Below, one piece after another: positions 22,656-34,896 of a stretch of 64,000 bases of DNA; position 1 is the stretch's first letter; every line of letters begins with the position of its first letter. Source of the DNA: Atrina japonica (lineage: Eukaryota > Mollusca > Bivalvia > Pterioida > Pinnidae); contig BROG01000510.1 of assembly GCA_030159075.1 (NCBI GenBank), forward strand, positions 474,035 to 538,034, in the 5' to 3' direction. The notes under the pieces were generated by a model that had not been told where the DNA came from, ran no database searches, and worked only from the letters and a program-made list of their open reading frames with translations. A program made the translations under genes and the position numbers.

Positions 22656-24274
22656 CAAACATTTACTGTCTATGGAGGCAACGGCAACTTTATTTTGCCC
22701 AGAGACACGACGCACAGCGGAGGGAAATGTTTGATTTCGGGGGGGGGGTTAATACGTTAGGGACAAAGTGATTCGTCCATAACTTTGTAAAGAAAATACA
22801 GACTGTGGTGTATCAATTAATGTTACAAAAGCAATTTAAAACAAGATGTCAGTAAATTCTGCTCTAATAAAATAAAGCGATCGATAAACAAAAATATCAT
22901 AATAGTATTTGCCAAAAATATCGATATATGTATAGATCTATAGAATAATAAACAAATAGTTGACATTGAACTACCTTGCTCTTATTACTCAACACATGTA
23001 TCAAAAGCATTCATTTAACAGCTGAAGGATTCAGACTGGTGTAGCTGCATTTAAAGCAATATGAGCTGTCGTCGGTGAAAACTTTTATAAACCCATTTTA
23101 TGTGATATTCTATCTCATATATATTCCAAAGAGACCATCTAGAGGTTAGAATAACATATGCATATGTAAAATTGCAACATTCTTGCCAAACGTAACCCGT
23201 AATATCAGTTATTTTTGTCCACCATACCCTGAGCATTGCAAATTAACTTTCCGTAAAGTTTTACGAAGATTACCGAGATACCCATAAACACGTGCTATTT
23301 GCAGTTAATATACATTCTATTCTTATTACCCTTTGCGTTTATTTTCGTACATCATCATTTCATACCTACATCAGGCAAAGTTGGTCTTTTTTCGTCGTTT
23401 CAAAACATTCGTTTCTGAAATTGTCCACATGCCGGGTATATCGGGTGATCTCGACCGATTTTTCGACCCATTTTTAACTCGTCCCATCACATTCTCGGCT
23501 TTATCATTTTGACACACATGATCATGACTGCCCAACTCCACCGGACATGGCGGCACGATTGTAAAACGTGAGGTACGCATACTTTTCACAGTTATATTGT
23601 TTTGATTTTGTCAATGTCAGCATTTAGGGTAACATTCATTCATCCGATTTTCGCCAGGTAATTAAAATAGCGTTGAAAAGCATATATTTTACATAATACA
23701 TTCACTTTCCAATAAAAATCACGTCCTGTAACTTAAACATAGTCCGAGCGCTTAAAGGACCGAGATACCCTGACCGAATTACGAAGTACATTTGATATGG
23801 CGAAAGAGTTGATCTGAAAGGTCATTGCATACGAAAATACAGCTGGATTTTTTAAACTTAAATTCTAATAAAACAAATAACTTTGAAAAGAATATCTTTT
23901 GCATCGTTTTACGTGTTTGACAATGTATTTGAACACATATTTTATAATATTCTCGACTATATGTCAGGGGACAAAAATAATTACTGTGACAGCTGTTATC
24001 GCTTTACGTAACACGTTAAGAATGTCACTTTGACACACACACGCACAAACCAAACAAAAACAGACAAACAAATATAATGTACCAATTATGTCTTTACAAA
24101 ACTGGTAGTTTAGGGAGTATATTTCTATCTGCTTCTAAAATATATTTTCACAATAGCTGCTAGCAAATCGACTGACCTGGGAAATTATAACACCCTGTTT
24201 CCACATTTGAATAAATATGAAAATCACCGATACCAAACTTCAGATGACACAAAACACAAATCTGGTGAATATTG

Positions 24275-24340
24275 GATAAACATGGACCTCTGGAAATCCA
24301 GACCTGGGATTAGGTGCCATGGAGGAGTAAACATCCCGTA
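24275..24340 (+). repeat. Dispersed bivalve-type repeat, copy 2
   Basis: atggacctctggaaatcc, gggattaggtgccatgg and agtaaacatcccgt match the repeat at 21165-21265. Confidence 0.6.
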
Positions 24341-24684
24341 TTCTACTTGGTTTCATTAGAGTCCTTTCTCTAGAAGTAGTTATAAATGTATTGCAAATTG
24401 GTTGTCAAGATGGGCCTGATTGATTTCAAACTAACAACCAAAACAACACATGATAATGTGCAGAACGTTCATGTGAAGCTAAAATAAATCATCTTAATTT
24501 TTTTCAATCTAGTAAGTTCAAAACGCAAAATTTATGGACAATGTCAAACGGACGATGATGGATGAAGATCGAGTGTAATATGTTAGCACATGAAAACATG
24601 CGTAAATAATAAATGTATGCCCTATGATAACTTTTTAATCTATCATTATACATTGTATATGTAAGACAACCATAAGTGTTTGTT

Positions 24685-24765
24685 TGTCGACAGAGGATGC
24701 TTACTCCTGATGCTTGCACCTGAACACACCTCTTGGTTTCAAGAGGTCCGTGTTTTTACATTTTT
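24685..24765 (-). repeat. Dispersed bivalve-type repeat, copy 3, inverted
   Basis: gaggatgcttactcctgatg ... caagaggtccgtgttt is the reverse complement of the family text at 21165-21265. Confidence 0.6.
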
Positions 24766-24837
24766 ACAGGATTTGTATCTATGTCCTGGACATTCTATTG
24801 ATTGATACTTTGGTATCTGAGATTTTTTATATTTGTT

Positions 24838-24882
24838 CATTGTTATTTAACGTCCCACTCAAGAATCTTTCCCTTAGTAGTA
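24838..24882 (-). repeat. SINE end fragment adjoining the long array
   Basis: ttatttaacgtcccactcaa and gaatcttt are the reverse complement of the SINE 3' end at about 38735-38760. The GTA array starts right after it. Confidence 0.65.
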
Positions 24883-25178
24883 GTGGTAGTGGTAGTCTGA
24901 GTCTAGTAGTGTTAGTAGTAGTAGTAGTAGTAGCAGTTGTGTTAGTAGTAGTGTTTGTAGTAGTAGTAGTAGTGTTAGTAGTAGTAGCGTTAGTAGTAGT
25001 AGTGTTAGTAGTAGCAGCAGCAGCATCAGTAGTAGTAGTAGTAGTAGTAGTAGAAGTAGTGTTAGTAGTAGTAGTGTTAATAGTAGTGTTAGTAGTGTTA
25101 GTAGTAGTAGTGTTAGTAGTAGTGGTGTTAGTAGTAATGTTAGTAGTAGTAGTAGTGTTAGTAGTAGTAGTAGTGTGT

Positions 25179-25229
<51 letters not shown>

Positions 25230-25801
25230 CGTTAGTACTTGTAGCGTTAGTAGTAGTAGTGTTAGTAGTAGTAGTAGTAGTAGTAGAAGTGGTTGTGGTG
25301 TCAGTAGTAGAAGTGGTTGTAGCGTCAGTAGTAGTAGTAGTAGTAGTGGTTGTAGTCAGTAGTAGAAGTGGTTGTGGCGTCAGTAGTAGTAGTGGTAGTG
25401 GCGTCAGTAGTAGAAGTGGTTGTGGCGTCAGTAGTAGTAGTGGTTGTAGCGTCAGTAGTAGTAGTGTTAGTAGTAGTAGTAGTAGTAGTAGAAGTGGTTG
25501 TAGCGTCAGTAGTAGAAGTGGTTGTGGTGTCAGTAGTAGAAGTGGTTGTAGCGTCAGTAGTAGTAGTGGTTGTAGCGTCAGTAGTAGTGGTTGTAGCGTC
25601 AGTAGTAGTAGTGGTTGTTGCGTCAATAGTAGTGGTTGTAGCGTCAGTAGTAGAAGTGGTTGTGGCGTCAGTAGTAGAAGTGGTTGTGGCGTCAGTAGTA
25701 GTAGTGGTAGTGGCGTCAGTAGTAGCGTCAAAGTGGTTGTGGCGTCAGTTGAGTAGTTGTAGCGTCAGTAGTAGAAGCGTCAGTAGTAGAGTAGTTGTGG
25801 C

Positions 25802-25832
<31 letters not shown>

Positions 25833-26105
25833 TGGCGTCAGTAGTAGTAGTGGTTGTAGCGTCAGAAGTAGAAGCGGTTGTAGCGTCAGTTGTAGTGGTT
25901 GTAGCGTCAGTAGTAGAAGTGGTTTTGGCGTCAGTAGTAGAAGTGGTTGTGGCGTCAGTAGTAGTGGTTGTAGCGTCAGTAGTAGAAGTGGTTGTGGCGT
26001 CAGTAGTAGTAGTGGTTGTAGTGTCAGTAGCAGTAGTGGTTGTAGCGTCAGTAAGTAGTAGAAGTGGTTGTGGCGTCAGTAGTAGTAGTGGTTGTAGCGT
26101 TTAAC
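24882..26105 (+). repeat. GTA/GTT microsatellite grading into a GTAGTAGTGGTTGTAGCGTC-type minisatellite
   Basis: The left half is GTA/GTT triplets. From about 25290 it becomes 21-27 bp units of (AGT)n AGTGGTTGT(A/G)GCGTC. Triplet periodicity leaves every forward frame and the - strand open, giving spurious Val-, Ser/Gly/Cys- and Leu/Thr-rich ORFs up to 285 codons. I call none of them a gene. Confidence 0.95.
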
Positions 26106-26542
26106 AGAAGTAAAGTATCTTAATGGCCAATTATCTGAGTAGTAGAATTGTAATATATTTTTTTATATCAATATTTTATAGCCGTAACTTTGTGACTTTT
26201 GTCACAATAATATATGATTCTGAATAATAGTGGCGTCAGTTAGTAGTTCAAAAATAATTGGAAACATTTGATTGCTTGTTTTTTAATATTTCGCACTCAG
26301 AAAGTAAGAAGCGGTTGTTATAGCGTCAGTTTTGATACGTGATTTATTAGCGTCATACCATTTTCTATGTAGAAAATAGAAGTTTTGGTTTTGGCGATGA
26401 AGTTTAGTAGAAACTATCGTCATGGCATTATGTTTATGATATTTTTTATCTCAGACCTTCAACTAGTAGATAGTGGTAGTGGCAAAAGGTCAGTTTTGTG
26501 TAGATAGTGGTTGTGCTAGCGTCAGAAGTAGAAGCGTTTCTT

Positions 26543-26573
<31 letters not shown>

Positions 26574-26578
26574 TTATA

Positions 26579-26609
<31 letters not shown>

Positions 26610-27850
26610 TTTCTTTCTTGCCAGATTTGTCCGAAGCGTCAAAACCGTTGGTGTAGTTGGAGGGATGTTAGCTCCATGTCTAGTAGTTGAGTGGTTTCAA
26701 TTTCGTCAGTCATTCCCTGCCCCCTCATTTGAGAAATGTTCATTTATCTGAAATACCGTTGAGATCCCAACCCCTAAACCATATATTTTCTTATTACTTG
26801 TGATGAGAAGTTTCATGGTCGTAGTTGGGGTCCCCGGGGTCAGTAGTTGGAAATGTTCATTTATCTGAAATACCGTTGAGATCCCCACCCCTAAACCATA
26901 TATTTTCTTATTACTTGTGATGAGTTTCATGGTCGTGGCGTCAGTATTAGCCCCCTCATTTGAGTGGTTCATTTATCTGTAGTGAGATCCCCAGTAGCCA
27001 TATAGTGGTTATTACTTGTGATGCGTTCAGTAAGTAGTACCCGAAGTGGTTGTGTTCTTTTAACTGTCAGTAGTCCCCAGTAAACATGTTTTTCTTATTA
27101 CCTGTGTGAGACCAATTTCATCGTTAACCCCGGGGTTGATGACATTGAAATACTATCCCCACCCCTACCATATATTTTCTTAACTTGTGATGATTTCATG
27201 ATGTATTTTATATTTGATTGTAATCTGATACAAAAAACATATTTTCTTATTATATCAAAGATTTTGATATAGCCGTAACAGTTTGTGCACTTTTGTCACA
27301 ATAATATATGGGGGTTTCGTTTGGGATAATTTGTTTCTAATTATATCAATTATTATACAGTCTCATACATCTTGTCGAGTTTCTCGAAAAACCTTTCGTA
27401 AATAATTGGATCTCCATGTCATTTGTAGTCAGTGCTTTCCCCGGGGACATTTTTTGAGAAATTTCCCACTTGTCCAAAGCGTTTCTCAAAAAACCGTTGG
27501 TCGTAACTTTATGAAACTTGGAGGGAGTTAGATCATGTCTAGATCAATTTGTTTCAATTTCCCCGTGGTCATTCCCTGCTCAAGAAATGTTCATTTATCT
27601 GAAATACCGTTGAGATCCCCACCCCTAAACGTATATTTTCTTATTATTTATTATTTGAGCCAATTGTATGGTCGTAGTTGGGGGTCCCCGGGGTCATTCC
27701 CTGCCCCTATGAGAAATGTTCATTTATCTGAAAATAGATCACCACCCCTAAACATTTTTACTTATTACTTGTGATGAGACCGGACGTAGCCCCGGGGTCA
27801 ACAGCCCCCTCATGAAAATGTTCATAATCTGACAGTTAGACTATGTCGAT
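26106..27850. repeat. Mosaic of satellite units mixed with fragments of the preceding array
   Basis: Copies of 'gaaatgttcatttatctgaa', 'cacccctaaaccatatattt' and 'gtccccggggtca' recur at irregular spacing. Scraps of 'gtagtgg', 'gcgtcagt' and 'agtagt' from the 24.9-26.1 kb array are interleaved. A (TTA)n run lies at 26543-26610. No gene. Confidence 0.6.
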
Positions 27851-28029
27851 GTGCAGTCAGTGTTTCAATTATAACTTTCATATCTTGGTTATGGGGGTTA
27901 TGTTTGGGAGACGTATTTGTTTATCTCGTTAACTTCCTCTAAAACATTTAATGACCTTCAACAATAAACATGATATGTCTGAGAAGCTGTGGTTTTCGAC
28001 ACAACCAAATTAAAATGGCATAAGCTGTG

Positions 28030-28240
28030 TTTACCAATATATTCTACTTGATGTACAATAACAAATAAGATCTATACACGTACATAAAAATTTTACATTC
28101 CTATTATTTTGTGGAAATAGTTTCAGGTCCAGTGTGGTATATAAATAGTAACTTTGAATTAGTCAATTGCACGTGAATAATTGCCAAAACTGGGTTTCTC
28201 AAGCAATTTTCACAAAAATATAGAAATTTAAGAATTTTTA
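28030..28240 (+). repeat. Dispersed ~210 bp repeat, copy B
   Basis: Same family as 14205-14415: gatgtacaataacaaat, gtgtggtatataaatagtaa and tctcaagcaattttcac. Confidence 0.65.
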
Positions 28241-28353
28241 TTTCTATATATGTTTCAATTTTGTTATTGTATATCGATCTAAGGAGTAAAAAAGGAAAGA
28301 ATGTTTTTTAGAAAAAAAATCAGTGAATGCTTTCTTCAACGGACAAGTTATAA

Positions 28354-28531
28354 TAGACCCTTTAGCAGTAACTGCGGTCCTGTGGTCGGCAAAATGATAC
28401 AGATGCCCGCAAAAACAAAACGCCGTTATAGTAACTGATTGTTTCTTGACATCATTTTCTTGGAATCTGTATCATTTTGCCAACCAAAAACTGGCAAAGT
28501 TACAGGACCACAGTTACTGCTAAAAGGTCTA
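28354..28531. mobile_element. 178 bp MITE with long terminal inverted repeats
   Basis: tagaccctttagcagtaact at the left and its near-exact complement at the right (to 28531) extend inward through ggtcctgt and atgatacagat. The core has gtaactgattgtttcttgac. A half copy is at 18395-18545. Confidence 0.8.
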
Positions 28532-29616
28532 CAATGTTTATCAGGATGCTTTCTTTGTGTTATGACTAATTTAGAAATTGTTACATCTTATATTTTTATC
28601 CTTTATTGTCGCTATATCTGGATATCGTACTTGTTTTGTAATCCATATATATAAAACTGATTGAAATGAATTTTACAAAAACTTTTCATTCGTAACTACA
28701 TTTTGCGTAAAGGAAAAAAAAATTGACAAATTCCGTTTAATCAAATGAAACTTCTAACAGGGTAAGGTGCTCCTTACGGACACCCTATCTTACGGACACC
28801 CTACCTAACGGACACCCTACCTTTCCCTTTATGATTTGCAATTGTTCTTCTTGCTGAGACCGTTGTTATATCAAATTTGTCGTATTTTAATGGACTAGAG
28901 TTTCGAATATTTTTTCGTACTTCTTCATGGTACTGGTAAGTAGGCTATTTGGGTAGACATTGTAGAGATATTGCTGCTATTTTACGCATCGACTAATCAT
29001 TTACGTGTTTACACAGAAACGGAATCAAGACTACTTCATAATAAGAATTTTAGACTCTATGTCATATGTAGTTCATATGACAAAAACTTAAATATGTTGA
29101 AGGTGGTCATTAAACAGATGAGGCAGAAGAGATATGGCGATATGTTTTTATCTATTATTTGTTGAAGAGAAATAATTGTCCATGACCGAACTCAGGGTCC
29201 ATTTAAGATAAATGCCCATTTAAACACTACTCATTCAGTTTTTAATAAGACTTCACTGAACTATGACATAGGACCGGTCAACGCTTGTGTTCAGTAAACC
29301 TCATAGTTTTAACTGTACCGTATTCGGATTTTAACCAAATCATTTCATGGGATAAAAATCTATTTTGAGCATACAACACTGGTGAACGTTTTAATATAAT
29401 ATATGTCAATTGAAATAAAAATGCTAATTTGAATAGCACGAATGATATTGCTAATGTGTATTCAAGTAAAAAAAATATCACTTGAAATAATTTCTCAAGG
29501 ACACTGCTTAAGCAGGAAATAAAATATGTAAACAAATTTACTCCCTTTTATTTCCCTTTGGTATTGAAACATTTTCATGTATATCACTTTCACCACATTT
29601 GAAAAAGTGTTTTAAA
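28532..29616. other. Intergenic, no gene seen
   Basis: Holds a 17 bp tandem repeat (cttacggacaccctatc, about 28762-28825, three to four units). Otherwise AT-rich sequence. Confidence 0.5.
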
Positions 29617-29617
29617 T

Positions 29618-29712
<95 letters not shown>

Positions 29713-29727
29713 TAGATAGATAGATAG
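29617..29727 (+). repeat. (TA)n then (GATA)n microsatellite
   Basis: About 90 bp of TA followed by GATA units to 29727. Confidence 0.97.
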
Positions 29728-30220
29728 AGTCAACTCTTGTTATAAAAACACTTACATGTTACATCATTTTTGGTTAACGGCAAAAATTTCATGGGGATTT
29801 ATATCCATGCTTATTTGTATGATATAACGGCATATTTGCTTTGCAGCTCCGGCTGTGATTTTCGGCGACAAACAAGCAGTTTACCTACATAATTGACTTG
29901 TTACAACTACAAAGCATCAAAAGAAAAATTGTTGCCATAATTTATCAAATTCATTGAATAAAAATAACAATAAAAACGAATTTATTTGTTGTAGTCATTT
30001 TGATTCATTGAACTGAGGGTTTCAACGAGGGTTTAAAAACAAATGATGTTCATGCAATCTTAATTCTGCGTCAAGCCTGTCAATTTGATATAACAGCATA
30101 TTTGAAATAACAGCAATTTTACTGACCTGGCCGTTATAACAAGAGTTGAATACATATAGATAGTTAAAATAGACAGATAGATAAATATTTCAGTCTGGAC
30201 AGAGCGAAAGATAAAAATAC

Positions 30221-30329
<109 letters not shown>

Positions 30330-30467
30330 TGATTTGATATGATATCCTATTATCAGTGTACGAAGATATTTAAAGTTTACAGCTAAAATATTGTAATTGT
30401 TCAATTATTTCCCCTGGGACTCTCATTTGAACATGTTTAATCTAAAGTACCGTAGAAATGGTTTACA

Positions 30468-30591
<124 letters not shown>

Positions 30592-30767
30592 TACAATGTT
30601 TTGATACATGAATTAAGTTAGTACTGTCGGAGGCCATATTTTCAATTACTGACAATTACTTTTCCATACATTAATACAATGTCAGTTTATGATTAATTAA
30701 AAACTAAATATATGGAAACTCGAAAATCAATATAAATGCATACATACCTTATTAAAAAGTAAAATAA

Positions 30768-30895
30768 GAAATCACGCAAGTATCATATTTCCACATATTA
30801 GTTGTGTAAAATGAGCCATCACGCAAGTATCATATTTCAACATGGTGTTTTGTAAAATGAGCCATCATGCAAGTATCATATTTCAACATGCTTGT
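30768..30895 (+). repeat. ~55 bp tandem repeat, three units
   Basis: atcacgcaagtatcatattt occurs at about 30769, 30819 and 30866 with tgtaaaatgagccatca between. Confidence 0.8.
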
Positions 30896-31253
30896 TTTGA
30901 AAACACACAATAAGTTTGTTGTATACTTTTATATTCACAGGATTTTCCTCCGGAAGTTTATTCCAGCTTCGTATGTCCTGGTTATCAAGCATCACCTATC
31001 TACGCTTGATCACGTGTAGGCAAAGGATCAAAGTGAGTGAATAATCGAAAGGAGAAATTATTGCAATCCGTATAAAAAGTGAAAAACAAGATAATTATTA
31101 CATGAAATAAACTACATGAATTTAAGTGTAGATCAAAATCAAGTATTCTTTTGCGGGGAAGGTAAATACAAAGCTAGAATTGACTCTTGAATCACCAATT
31201 TTTAATTCCTGTATAATCATGTACAGGCTAAAATGATATTCTGGTTCCGACAC

Positions 31254-31340
31254 AATATATATATATATATATAGATAGATAGATAGATATATATATATAT
31301 ATATATATATATAGATAGATAGATATATATACATATATAT
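31254..31340 (+). repeat. (TA)n/(GATA)n microsatellite
   Basis: Two alternations of TA and GATA runs. Confidence 0.95.
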
Positions 31341-31808
31341 GGGAACAATATGTGATTAGAAAGATGTAATTATGTATATGAAGCTTTATACATTTATATT
31401 ACTAGTTAAAGAAGTTACACAATGGGCAATGTAATAACAGTCCTTGGGGTGCCACACCAGCCGTGACACGGAATCTCGTCCAAAAAGCACCATGTTTCTT
31501 GTTATTTATGCTTAGGGCTTGGCGAAGGGACGGTCACTGCCTTTTAAATCTTTAGTATGAATATTATGAACAATATCAAAGTTTTACGAAACAGGACAAA
31601 ACATAAGACTTCATCAGTTGAGCTCCAGTTTAACATAAAAGTATATTTCCGAAAGAAAAAGTGGTATCATACAAGGCCGACGCATCGAAGCCGTTCTACA
31701 CACACCACGTACAGTTGAATGGGGGGGGGATATAAAACCATGAATGTTTTAAGGATAAAAGTATTATGTATATGTACAAATACACCCCTACATAGTCAAC
31801 ATCAACTT

Positions 31809-31999
31809 TCACTTTAGGTGTAATTCAACCGAAAGATAAGTAAAGTCTATCTGCTCAACCTTTTCTGTATCAATGGAAAGCTTGACGCCACAATTATATG
31901 GCCCGTCAAACACTTGTGTGACCATGACATCACAATCGGATGACGTCAAAAAGGTCATGAACTGCCATGTGTCAGACACATGGCGATAGGTCAATTCAG
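31809..31999 (-). CDS. Candidate terminal coding exon, unknown protein
   Basis: The acceptor caacactcag at 32000-32001 is followed by 62 open codons (ELTYRHVSDTWQFMTF ... VTQVFDGPYNCGVKLS ... DFTYLSVELHLK) and TGA. It is more GC-rich than its flanks and has a protein-like composition with two Cys. It needs an upstream exon ending in phase 1 on the - strand; none was identified, and the ORF at 32821-33678 ends with its own stop, so it does not simply continue here. Family not recognised. Confidence 0.4.
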
Positions 32000-32187
32000 C
32001 TGAGTGTTGAGAAATTTATGTGACTTTGGATCAAGGAATGACAACAACCCACCATCTAAAAGGTTCCGAGCTGGGGTTTATGTGAGTGTGTTTAGTCTTT
32101 AGTGTGAATAGACCTGTATCAAGAACATTGGTATTGGTATACATGTATTTTGAAGGCATAACATAAAATTAACATTTACTGTATCTG

Positions 32188-32275
<88 letters not shown>

Positions 32276-32286
32276 ATATATATATA
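32188..32286 (+). repeat. (TA)n microsatellite
   Basis: About 95 bp of TA with one TTTA interruption near 32261. Confidence 0.97.
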
Positions 32287-32596
32287 CATGTGTGTGGGGG
32301 GAAGTGTGCTTTAATCCTTGATACATTTCCTGGTAACGGTATATTGATACCACTTGAACACGGAATAAGGAAATACATATTTATGTACATATAACAAAAC
32401 ATGGACTGACATTTGGTGAAATAATCAGACATAGTTGCAAGAAAACTGTGACACAAATAATTTTCTGATATTAATTAGCTAAAACAGATTGCATGTAAAC
32501 ACTAATGAACGAATATGTACTTCTCGATCGTTGTCCACTTATCAAATCTATTGTTCACCATACATTGGAACGAAATGATCGACTACAGAATGAAGG

Positions 32597-32602
32597 TTTA
32601 TT
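32597..32602 (-). terminator. AATAAA polyadenylation signal
   Basis: Lies about 220 bases past the stop of the 285-codon ORF on the same strand. Confidence 0.45.
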
Positions 32603-32820
32603 TGAGCATTCATAACGTGGAATAGGAAACCCTATTATCATTATTCCATGATTTGTCGAATATAAAAAATTAAAATCTGCAGTTTGATCGATTACAAAAT
32701 TTGAAATTAAAATAATATTGTCACACACATTGTACACACGCTTGTAAATGCATATGTGCACATGCACCTCTGACATCACCACCACATTCTGATCATACAG
32801 ATGCCAAGTAGAACAAAATG

Positions 32821-33678
32821 TTAAGAGAACTTTGACTGAGACACAAATCTCATGTCTACGTTGATTTTCTTCCGGTTTTTTCTGCTTGATACAGGATGTT
32901 CTTTGTGATAAATATGTGTAAGAATAGGCAGTCGTTGCTCGAGACTCCTAGAAAATACTCTATTTTCTTTTTCTGCACAAGAAGAACAATAACGTTTTCC
33001 AAGAACGTCACAGAAATGCTGATGTTTAGTCAAAGGTTCTTGCATGATAAAGGCACAACTTGGTTCTCGCTTATTCCTTTTTATATACCTCTGTGTAAAT
33101 TTATCACTTACATAGGCTTTCTTGCAGTTTTCACAAGAAAAATATCTTCCATATACATTAGGAAAATGAATTTCATCTCTTTCAAATTTGGTGATATTTG
33201 CCTCATTACAAAAATCGTTGAAAACGTAATTTTTCTCAGTAACTTTGGTGTGATCGTAGTCATTTATTTCAACTCTTCTAGAAGCTTTGGTAGGTACAGG
33301 TATCTCTGAACTTTCCCTCATTAACATACGGTAGAAATCCGTTAACTCTGGACTATAGATCCCAGTTTCTGCTGTGTCATTACAGCCATATCTATGTGTA
33401 GTTCGTCGTATCAATGCATCTACGCTTTCATTGTGCCAAGACGCTGGATTACTATTCCGAACAGTGAGGAAAGGAGAACAGACTTCGGAATGCTTGGAAC
33501 AAGATGATTTACGTGGAGTGTTTGTCAAGTAGTATATAAAGTTATTCTTATCATTTCGCGATGATCCACGGGATACTGTAGATATTCCGTCAGGGTTCGA
33601 TTCGTTCTCCCAATTCTCCCCGACAGGCACCGATTTCAATTGCAGTTCTTTTCTTTGTTTGCTTTTTGTAGTATGCAT
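32821..33678 (-). CDS. Uncharacterised Cys/His-containing protein (285 residues as read)
   Basis: A single open exon. The ATG at 33678 follows directly after the possible acceptor ttacgcacgcag, so it may be either the start or the edge of a last exon. The N-terminal half is polar and Ser/Asn-rich. The C-terminal part has a Cys/His cluster: YGRYFSCENCKKAYVS, then HQHFC and RYCSSC, suggestive of zinc binding. The spacing recalls 3CxxC fingers (ZAR1-type), but key positions do not line up well and I do not assign it. The end is basic (SSRKNRKKINVDMR). TTTATT at 32597-32602 (AATAAA on this strand) is a plausible polyadenylation signal 220 bases downstream. Probably intracellular: no signal peptide or membrane segment. 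Confidence 0.7.
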   Translation of the reverse strand: MHTTKSKQRKELQLKSVPVGENWENESNPDGISTVSRGSSRNDKNNFIYYLTNTPRKSSCSKHSEVCSPFLTVRNSNPASWHNESVDALIRRTTHRYGCNDTAETGIYSPELTDFYRMLMRESSEIPVPTKASRRVEINDYDHTKVTEKNYVFNDFCNEANITKFERDEIHFPNVYGRYFSCENCKKAYVSDKFTQRYIKRNKREPSCAFIMQEPLTKHQHFCDVLGKRYCSSCAEKENRVFSRSLEQRLPILTHIYHKEHPVSSRKNRKKINVDMRFVSQSKFS

Positions 33679-34019
33679 CTGCGTGCGTAACAAAATAAAG
33701 AATATAATAAATAGGCTATTTACAATTCTTAATTAATGTAATGAAAAAAATCGATGGAGTTTAATATTATATCAAATGTCATTTTAAAGGTGTTCCAGGG
33801 TTCTCATTTGTTACATAATCATCGTGGTTTATAATATAACTTACAGTCATGTCAGAGAAGGGGGGATGAATCTCGCTTGACTCTAAGCTGAACAGTAACT
33901 TAAAAAGCATTAGCTATGTTTTTTTTTAAAAAAATCTTTCTCTATTTACTTCTTAGATTGATATATGATAATAATAAAAAATAAGAATCACAGGCATTTA
34001 TTTTTTTAATCCCTATATA

Positions 34020-34215
34020 TTTTTTGAAAATTGCTTGGGAAACCCAGGTTTGGCACTTTTTCAAGCAATTTATTAACTCAACCTTACTATATGTATATGA
34101 ATACCACATTTGACCTGACATTTAATGTCGTAAAATATATAGGAATATAATACTTTTATGCCTGCATATAACTCTTACTTATTATTTACATAATGTACAA
34201 AGAGTAGTAAAGGTA
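34020..34215 (-). repeat. Dispersed ~210 bp repeat, copy C, inverted
   Basis: Reverse complement of the family at 14205-14415 and 28030-28240 (aattgcttgggaaacccag, ataccacatttgac). Confidence 0.65.
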
Positions 34216-34807
34216 GAAAATTTCGATTTATCTTTATTTTTAAGGTAAACACAGCCAATGCCCCTTCAACCAATCCGATCGTCTTTTCTCAAGTACTCGA
34301 GCTAGAATATCTCCTACAGTAATATTGGCCGATAAAATTTCTGCAAACTAATATGAGTGTAACGCCAGTAAATTAACAATTAAACTCAACAAAGGAGGAA
34401 TATATAATACTGAGAACAGTTTGTATGCATTTTTATTGTTTTTCCCCTATTTCGAATAGAAATAGATCCCAGTCTTAGGGCTTTGGAATTCTTGTAATAA
34501 AAAAGTCTCTTTAAATTGCATTTCATAATTGCATATAAATATCTTTAGTTTGTAACAACATTCCATTTTTTTAAACATCAGAAAAATACAATGTATATTT
34601 TCAGCCTTGGTGCTGTTGAAATTATGTTATTTTTGTCTTTGTATAGAATTTGGCGAATGACATAAAATGTTGATGTAAACTTTATGTTGAATATGGAACA
34701 TATTACGACAAATATCTGAATTAAACAGATGTTGTTGTTCAAAATCAATATGCATTTTGTTACATCTCGTAAAAACGATTTCTGCAATTCTAACACCTTG
34801 TAAACTC

Positions 34808-34810
34808 TCT

Positions 34811-34896
<86 letters not shown>
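34808..34896 (+). repeat. (CT)n-(AT)n compound microsatellite
   Basis: About 60 bp CT then 27 bp AT. Confidence 0.97.

Larger units (their letters stand above)
22656..24837. other. Region without a secure gene
   Basis: AT-rich. On the - strand 23570-23371 a frame encodes PPCPVELGSHDHVCQ...GRVKNGSKNRSRSPDIPG, with two Asn-glycosylation sites and Cys, which looks protein-like. No acceptor/donor pair with the right phase was found, so it is not called as an exon. Two fragments of the bivalve-type repeat lie at 24275-24340 and 24685-24765. Confidence 0.4.

Noticed and set aside
23371..23589. Extracellular exon (PPCPVELGSHDHVCQ...) of the membrane-protein gene
   Set aside because: Protein-like, but I could not find an acceptor and donor in the required phase; it ends in TGA before the only good donor (gtatga).
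24874..26104. Long ORFs (up to 285 codons, Leu/Thr/Pro-rich on -, Val- and Ser/Gly-rich on +)
   Set aside because: A triplet-period repeat keeps all frames open. Composition is extreme, there is no start context and no splice sites; this is repeat, not gene.
30952..31010. Short + strand last exon after 'attcacag'
   Set aside because: Two different frames are open for 22-25 codons and nothing decides between them; no partner exon.
32896..33309. 137-codon + strand ORF
   Set aside because: Opposite-strand shadow of the 285-codon Cys/His ORF; no domain.
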